The position numbers were made by a program, and so were the translations under genes. Of a stretch of 64,000 bases of DNA, positions 59,923-64,000 are shown piece after piece (within the stretch, counting starts at the first letter, position 1; every line of letters starts with the position of its first letter). Origin of the DNA: Anaerobium acetethylicum (GTDB lineage: Bacteria; Bacillota; Clostridia; Lachnospirales; Lachnospiraceae). The DNA is taken from positions 186,001-250,000 of the forward strand of contig NZ_FMKA01000002.1 in assembly GCF_900096945.1 (NCBI RefSeq), read 5' to 3'. Under the pieces are notes generated by a model. It saw nothing but the letters and a program-made list of their open reading frames with translations, did not search any database and was not told the DNA's origin.

Positions 59923-60068
59923 AACTTACAGAAAGAGCTTTTGCAAAAGATGTTTTGTAAAGTTTTTTGATGGGTATGACAGCACGATAAAAGTGGTCAG
60001 GAAAACAGGATGAAAAGCAGCCATAAAAATGAATTTTCAAATCAAGAATAGAAAAGGAGTATGGGTAT

Positions 60069-61592
60069 ATGAATTATCTGATTGGTATCGATATAGGAAC
60101 ATCTGCTACAAAGACAGTCCTGTTCGATGAAAAGGGTGCGGTAATTGCATCGGCTTCCCAGGAATATCCACTGTACCAGCCAAAGAACGGCTGGGCTGAA
60201 CAGAAGCCTGAAGACTGGAAGGAGGCTTCCCTGGAAACTCTGAGCCGGGTTGTCAGGGAATCTGGCGTAAAGGCAGAGGACATAAAAGGAATCGGCCTTT
60301 CAGGCCAGATGCACGGTCTCGTAATGCTGGATGAGGCAGGAGAAGTGATCAGGCCATCAATCATCTGGTGCGATCAGAGGACTGCGGCAGAGGTGGAAGA
60401 CATGAACCGCCTGATCGGAAGGGAACGCCTGATTGAAATCACTGCGAACCCTGCATTGACAGGATGGACTGCAGCGAAGATCCTCTGGGTCAAGAAGAAC
60501 GAGCCTGAGAACTATGAAAGATGCAGACATATTTTACTTCCAAAGGATTACATCAGATATGTGCTGACAGGCGTATTTGCTACGGAAGTATCTGATGCAA
60601 GCGGAATGCAGCTTTTAGACGTGCCGAACAGATGCTGGTCAGATGAAGTCCTTCAGAAGCTTGATATAGACAGGAGCCTTCTGGCAGATGTTTATGAATC
60701 CTGTGAGGTCACTGGAAAGGTGCTTCCGGAGATTGCAGAGATGACTGGACTTTCTGTGGATACGGCAGTGGTCGGAGGCGCAGGCGACAATGCGGCAGCG
60801 GCTGTTGGAACCGGAATCGTAAGGGACGGAACGGCGTTTACCACAATCGGAACCTCCGGCGTGGTATTTGCCCACAGCAGCAAGGTGACGATCGATCCAA
60901 AAGGAAGGGTGCATACATGCTGCTGTGCAGTACCGGGCGCATGGCATGTAATGGGCGTTACCCAGGGCGCAGGCCTTTCCCTCAAGTGGTTCAGAGACAA
61001 CTTCTGCCAGGACTATATGGAAGAGGCAGATAAGCAGGGAGTGGATGTCTACGACCTGATGGGAAGGGATGCTGCCGAAAGGGAAATCGGAAGCAACAAG
61101 CTCATCTTCCTTCCTTACCTGATGGGAGAAAGAACTCCGCATCTTGATCCGGACTGCAGAGGCGTGTTCTTCGGACTGTCCGCAATCCATACAAAACCGG
61201 ATATGATCCGTTCCGTCATGGAGGGCGTGTCATTTTCCCTTAACGACTGCAATCATATACTGCAGGAGATGGGCATCAACGTGGAAAAAATGATGGCCTG
61301 CGGAGGCGGAGGAAAGAGCCCGCTGTGGAGACAGATGCTTGCAGATATGTACAGGTGTGAGGTGAATACCGTAAGGCAGACAGAAGGTCCGGCACTTGGT
61401 GCAGCAATACTTGCAGGAGTAGGAACCGGAATTTACGAAAGCGTGGAACAGGCATGTGATGCGCTGATATCCGGAGACAAGAAGAGCGAGCCTGTATCAG
61501 AACAGGCGGATGCATATGAAAAACTCTACGAAGTATACAAGGATCTCTATGTCGACTTAAAGGATTCATTCAAAAAACTGGCTAACATTTAA
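60069..61592 (+). CDS. xylB: Xylulokinase (FGGY family)
   Basis: 'IGIDIGTSATKTVLFDEKG', 'GIGLSGQMHGLVMLD', 'IIWCDQRT', 'GGGGKSPLWRQMLADMY'. Confidence 0.93.
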   Translation: MNYLIGIDIGTSATKTVLFDEKGAVIASASQEYPLYQPKNGWAEQKPEDWKEASLETLSRVVRESGVKAEDIKGIGLSGQMHGLVMLDEAGEVIRPSIIWCDQRTAAEVEDMNRLIGRERLIEITANPALTGWTAAKILWVKKNEPENYERCRHILLPKDYIRYVLTGVFATEVSDASGMQLLDVPNRCWSDEVLQKLDIDRSLLADVYESCEVTGKVLPEIAEMTGLSVDTAVVGGAGDNAAAAVGTGIVRDGTAFTTIGTSGVVFAHSSKVTIDPKGRVHTCCCAVPGAWHVMGVTQGAGLSLKWFRDNFCQDYMEEADKQGVDVYDLMGRDAAEREIGSNKLIFLPYLMGERTPHLDPDCRGVFFGLSAIHTKPDMIRSVMEGVSFSLNDCNHILQEMGINVEKMMACGGGGKSPLWRQMLADMYRCEVNTVRQTEGPALGAAILAGVGTGIYESVEQACDALISGDKKSEPVSEQADAYEKLYEVYKDLYVDLKDSFKKLANI

Positions 61593-61610
61593 CATTTTGG
61601 AGGTATACAA

Positions 61611-62237
61611 ATGGCTTTAACAATAAAGAGCGTGGAAGACAGGGACTTCCGTAAATATGGAAGGATCGTAAAAGGATACGGGATCGCACAGCTTCTCCAG
61701 GCAATGGAAAGCACACCGGTTCCTGAAGATGTCATCTATACAGCTTCAGTCAGGGAAATGGAAGACACTGCTGATGCAGCCGGATTCAGGGATTTTGTTT
61801 TCGGCGGGATGCCAATCCAGATCGGATTCTGCAACGGGCATAACAATATGCTGAACGCCCTGGAATACCACAGGAATTCGGAAATAAACATCGCGGTTAC
61901 GGATATGGTCCTGCTCCTTGGAATGCAGCAGGATATGGAAGATGATTTCACCTATGATTCTGCGAAGGTCGAGGCCTTCCTGGTGCCGGCGGGAACTGCA
62001 GTTGAGCTGTATGGGACCACCCTTCACTATGCACCATGCGGCGTGGATGGAAAAGGCTTCAAGGGCATCGTCATTCTTCCGGAAGGAACCAATACAGAGC
62101 TGGAAGCAGTTCCAGAAAAAAACGGAGAAGATGCACTGCTGTTTGCAAAGAACAAGTGGCTGGTTGCACACCAGGAATCAGGTCTTGAGGCAGATGGAGC
62201 CTTTATCGGACTGAAAGGTGAGAACCTGAGCATATAA
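61611..62237 (+). CDS. DUF4867 family protein
   Basis: 'YASVREME/YTASVREMEDTADAAGFRDFVFGGMPIQIGFCNGHNNMLNALEYHRNSEINIAVTDMVLLLG'; located between kinase and isomerase. Confidence 0.75.
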   Translation: MALTIKSVEDRDFRKYGRIVKGYGIAQLLQAMESTPVPEDVIYTASVREMEDTADAAGFRDFVFGGMPIQIGFCNGHNNMLNALEYHRNSEINIAVTDMVLLLGMQQDMEDDFTYDSAKVEAFLVPAGTAVELYGTTLHYAPCGVDGKGFKGIVILPEGTNTELEAVPEKNGEDALLFAKNKWLVAHQESGLEADGAFIGLKGENLSI

Positions 62238-62300
62238 AAGTTCAGAAAACGATATTAAAAAACAATTTTAATAATAGATAAAATATGGAGGTAACAGAAT

Positions 62301-63782
62301 ATGAACAACATTCCAGCATTAAAATTAGGAATCGCAGCAGTAAGCAGGGACTGTTTCCCAATGAGCCTTTCAGAAAACAGAAGGAAAGAAGTTGCCAGTG
62401 AATATGCGAAAAAGGGTCTCGAAATTTTCGAATGCCCTACAGTAATTGAAAACGAGAAACATATGAGACAGGCTCTTGCAGAACTGAAGGAAGCCGGCTG
62501 CAACGCACTCGTAGTTTTCCTTGGAAATTTCGGACCTGAAACAGCGGAAACCCTTCTTGCAAAGGAATTCGACGGTCCGGTCATGTTCGCGGCAGCTGCC
62601 GAGGAATCCGGAGACAGACTCATGGACGACAGGGGAGATGCATACTGCGGAATGCTGAATGCAAGCTACAACCTCAAGCTCCGTAACATCAAGGCATATA
62701 TTCCGGAATATCCGGTAGGAACTGCAAAAGAAGTTGCTGACATGATCGAGGAATTTGTGCCAATCGCAAAATCCATAATCGGCCTGAACAACCTGAAGAT
62801 CATTTCCTTCGGACCACGTCCACAGGATTTCCTTGCCTGCAACGCTCCTATCAAGCAGCTCTATAACCTTGGCGTTGAAATTGAGGAAAATTCAGAACTG
62901 GATCTTTTTGCAGCATTCAACGAACATAAGGATGATCCGCGTATCCCGGCTGTCATGAAGAGCATGGAAGAGGAACTGGGCGAAGGCAATAAAATGCCTG
63001 GCATACTTCCGAAACTTGCACAGTATGAGATTACCCTTCTTGACTGGGTTGAGCAGCACAAAGGATCAAGGGAATTCGTCGCTTTTGCAAATAAATGCTG
63101 GCCTTCTTTCCAGACCCAGTTCGGTTTCGTTCCATGCTATGTGAACAGCCGCCTTACTGCTATGGGAATACCGGTATCCTGCGAAGTTGATATCTACGGC
63201 GCATTGAGCGAATACATCGGAACATGTGTAAGCGAGGATGTTGTAACCCTTCTTGATATCAACAACACTGTACCTGCAGATATGTATGAATCTGAAATCA
63301 AGGGAACCTTCGATTATACAATCAAAGATACATTCATGGGCTTCCACTGCGGAAATACAGCAGCTTCAAAACTTTCTTCATGCGAAATGAAAAACCAGAA
63401 GATTATGGCGAGAGCCCTTGAACCAGATCAGGAACCGAATATCACAAGGGGAACATTAGAGGGAGATATCCTTCCGGGAAAAATCACTTTCTTCCGTCTT
63501 CAGAGCACAGCTGACGCAAAGCTCACTGCATACGTTGCAGAAGGTGAAGTACTTCCGGTTGCTACAAAATCATTCGGCGGAATAGGAATATTTGCAATTC
63601 CTGAAATGGGCAGGTTCTACAGACATGTCCTCGTTGAAAAAAATTATCCACATCATGGAGCAGTAGCATTTGGTCATTTTGGAAAAGTGCTGTTCGAAGT
63701 ATTCAAATACCTTGGTGTTGAAGAATTAGGATTCAACCAGCCAAAAGGAATGCTTTACAAATCAGAAAATCCATTTGCTTAA
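62301..63782 (+). CDS. L-fucose/L-arabinose isomerase family protein
   Basis: 'SFGPRPQDFLACNAPIKQLYNLGVEIEENSELDLF', 'CEVDIYGALSEYIG', 'FHCGNTAASKL'. Confidence 0.85.
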   Translation: MNNIPALKLGIAAVSRDCFPMSLSENRRKEVASEYAKKGLEIFECPTVIENEKHMRQALAELKEAGCNALVVFLGNFGPETAETLLAKEFDGPVMFAAAAEESGDRLMDDRGDAYCGMLNASYNLKLRNIKAYIPEYPVGTAKEVADMIEEFVPIAKSIIGLNNLKIISFGPRPQDFLACNAPIKQLYNLGVEIEENSELDLFAAFNEHKDDPRIPAVMKSMEEELGEGNKMPGILPKLAQYEITLLDWVEQHKGSREFVAFANKCWPSFQTQFGFVPCYVNSRLTAMGIPVSCEVDIYGALSEYIGTCVSEDVVTLLDINNTVPADMYESEIKGTFDYTIKDTFMGFHCGNTAASKLSSCEMKNQKIMARALEPDQEPNITRGTLEGDILPGKITFFRLQSTADAKLTAYVAEGEVLPVATKSFGGIGIFAIPEMGRFYRHVLVEKNYPHHGAVAFGHFGKVLFEVFKYLGVEELGFNQPKGMLYKSENPFA

Positions 63783-63794
63783 GTAAGGGATGCC

Positions 63795-63909
63795 GGATGG
63801 TACTGCCAGGTACCCTCCGGATTAAAGGATCTGCATAACAGGATGGTATTGCCAGGTGCCCTCCGCATGAAGGATCTATAAGACAGGATGATATTGCCAG
63901 GTATCATCC
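63795..63909 (+). repeat. Tandem array of three hairpin units (45-46 bp period)
   Basis: Hairpins at 63795-63818, 63841-63864, 63886-63909, each 9-bp arms around TGCCAG. Confidence 0.85.
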
Positions 63910-63927
63910 TGAATAGAAGTTTTACAA

Positions 63928-64000
63928 GGGGCTGTTGCAAAACTAATGAACCGCTCCCCGTCAAGCAGATATTTAAAATAATAAAAATCTTTTCTGCCAG
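63928..64000. mobile_element. Possible insertion-sequence terminus at the window edge
   Basis: GGGGCTGTTGCAAAACTAATGAACCG resembles ends of several IS families; no transposase visible. Confidence 0.35.

Noticed and set aside
63795-63909. CRISPR array interpretation of the three tandem units
   Set aside because: Only three units, degenerate repeats, conserved rather than variable linkers, no cas genes in the window.
63779-63964. 61-aa minus-strand ORF with repeated PGN(I/T)ILxxRSF
   Set aside because: Produced by the tandem hairpins; periods of 46 and 45 nt are inconsistent with maintained coding repeats.

Overview
64-kb window, probably from a low- to mid-GC anaerobic Firmicute (Clostridia-like; inferred from gene content and sigma-A/Shine-Dalgarno signals, not tested). 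Left third (about 1-30 kb): a cell-surface polysaccharide locus with two polyprenyl-P sugar transferases, many GT2/GT4 glycosyltransferases including two fused double-GT proteins, a Wzm/Wzt-type ABC exporter, an FkbM methyltransferase, an LtaS-like phosphoglycerol transferase, a manC-gmd-rmd set (GDP-D-rhamnose route), a phosphohexomutase, an LCP ligase and DUF4214 surface proteins. Middle (30-48 kb): HtrA, a divergent ClpX paralog next to an LspA-like peptidase, two cspA genes, a GerMN lipoprotein with a (GEET)14 repeat, an ABC-2 exporter, carB, and iorAB-paaK-ACT. Right (48-64 kb): a pentose-type system with an anchored substrate-binding protein, YesM/YesN-type two-component system, two further binding proteins, an MmsA/XylG-MmsB/XylH-like ABC transporter, ROK regulator, xylulokinase, DUF4867 protein and a fucose/arabinose-isomerase-family protein. 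The least explained signals are non-coding: (i) a three-copy palindromic element (A; 55 nt identical in all copies, 12-bp terminal inverted repeat in one), two copies of which carry nested insertions of other palindromic elements; (ii) a family of about 100-150 bp GTAAC...GTTAC elements (C); (iii) a tandem array of three hairpins with an invariant TGCCAG loop and compensatory stem changes; (iv) a long AU-rich helix in one cspA leader. All homology calls come from motif recognition; no searches or folding were run.
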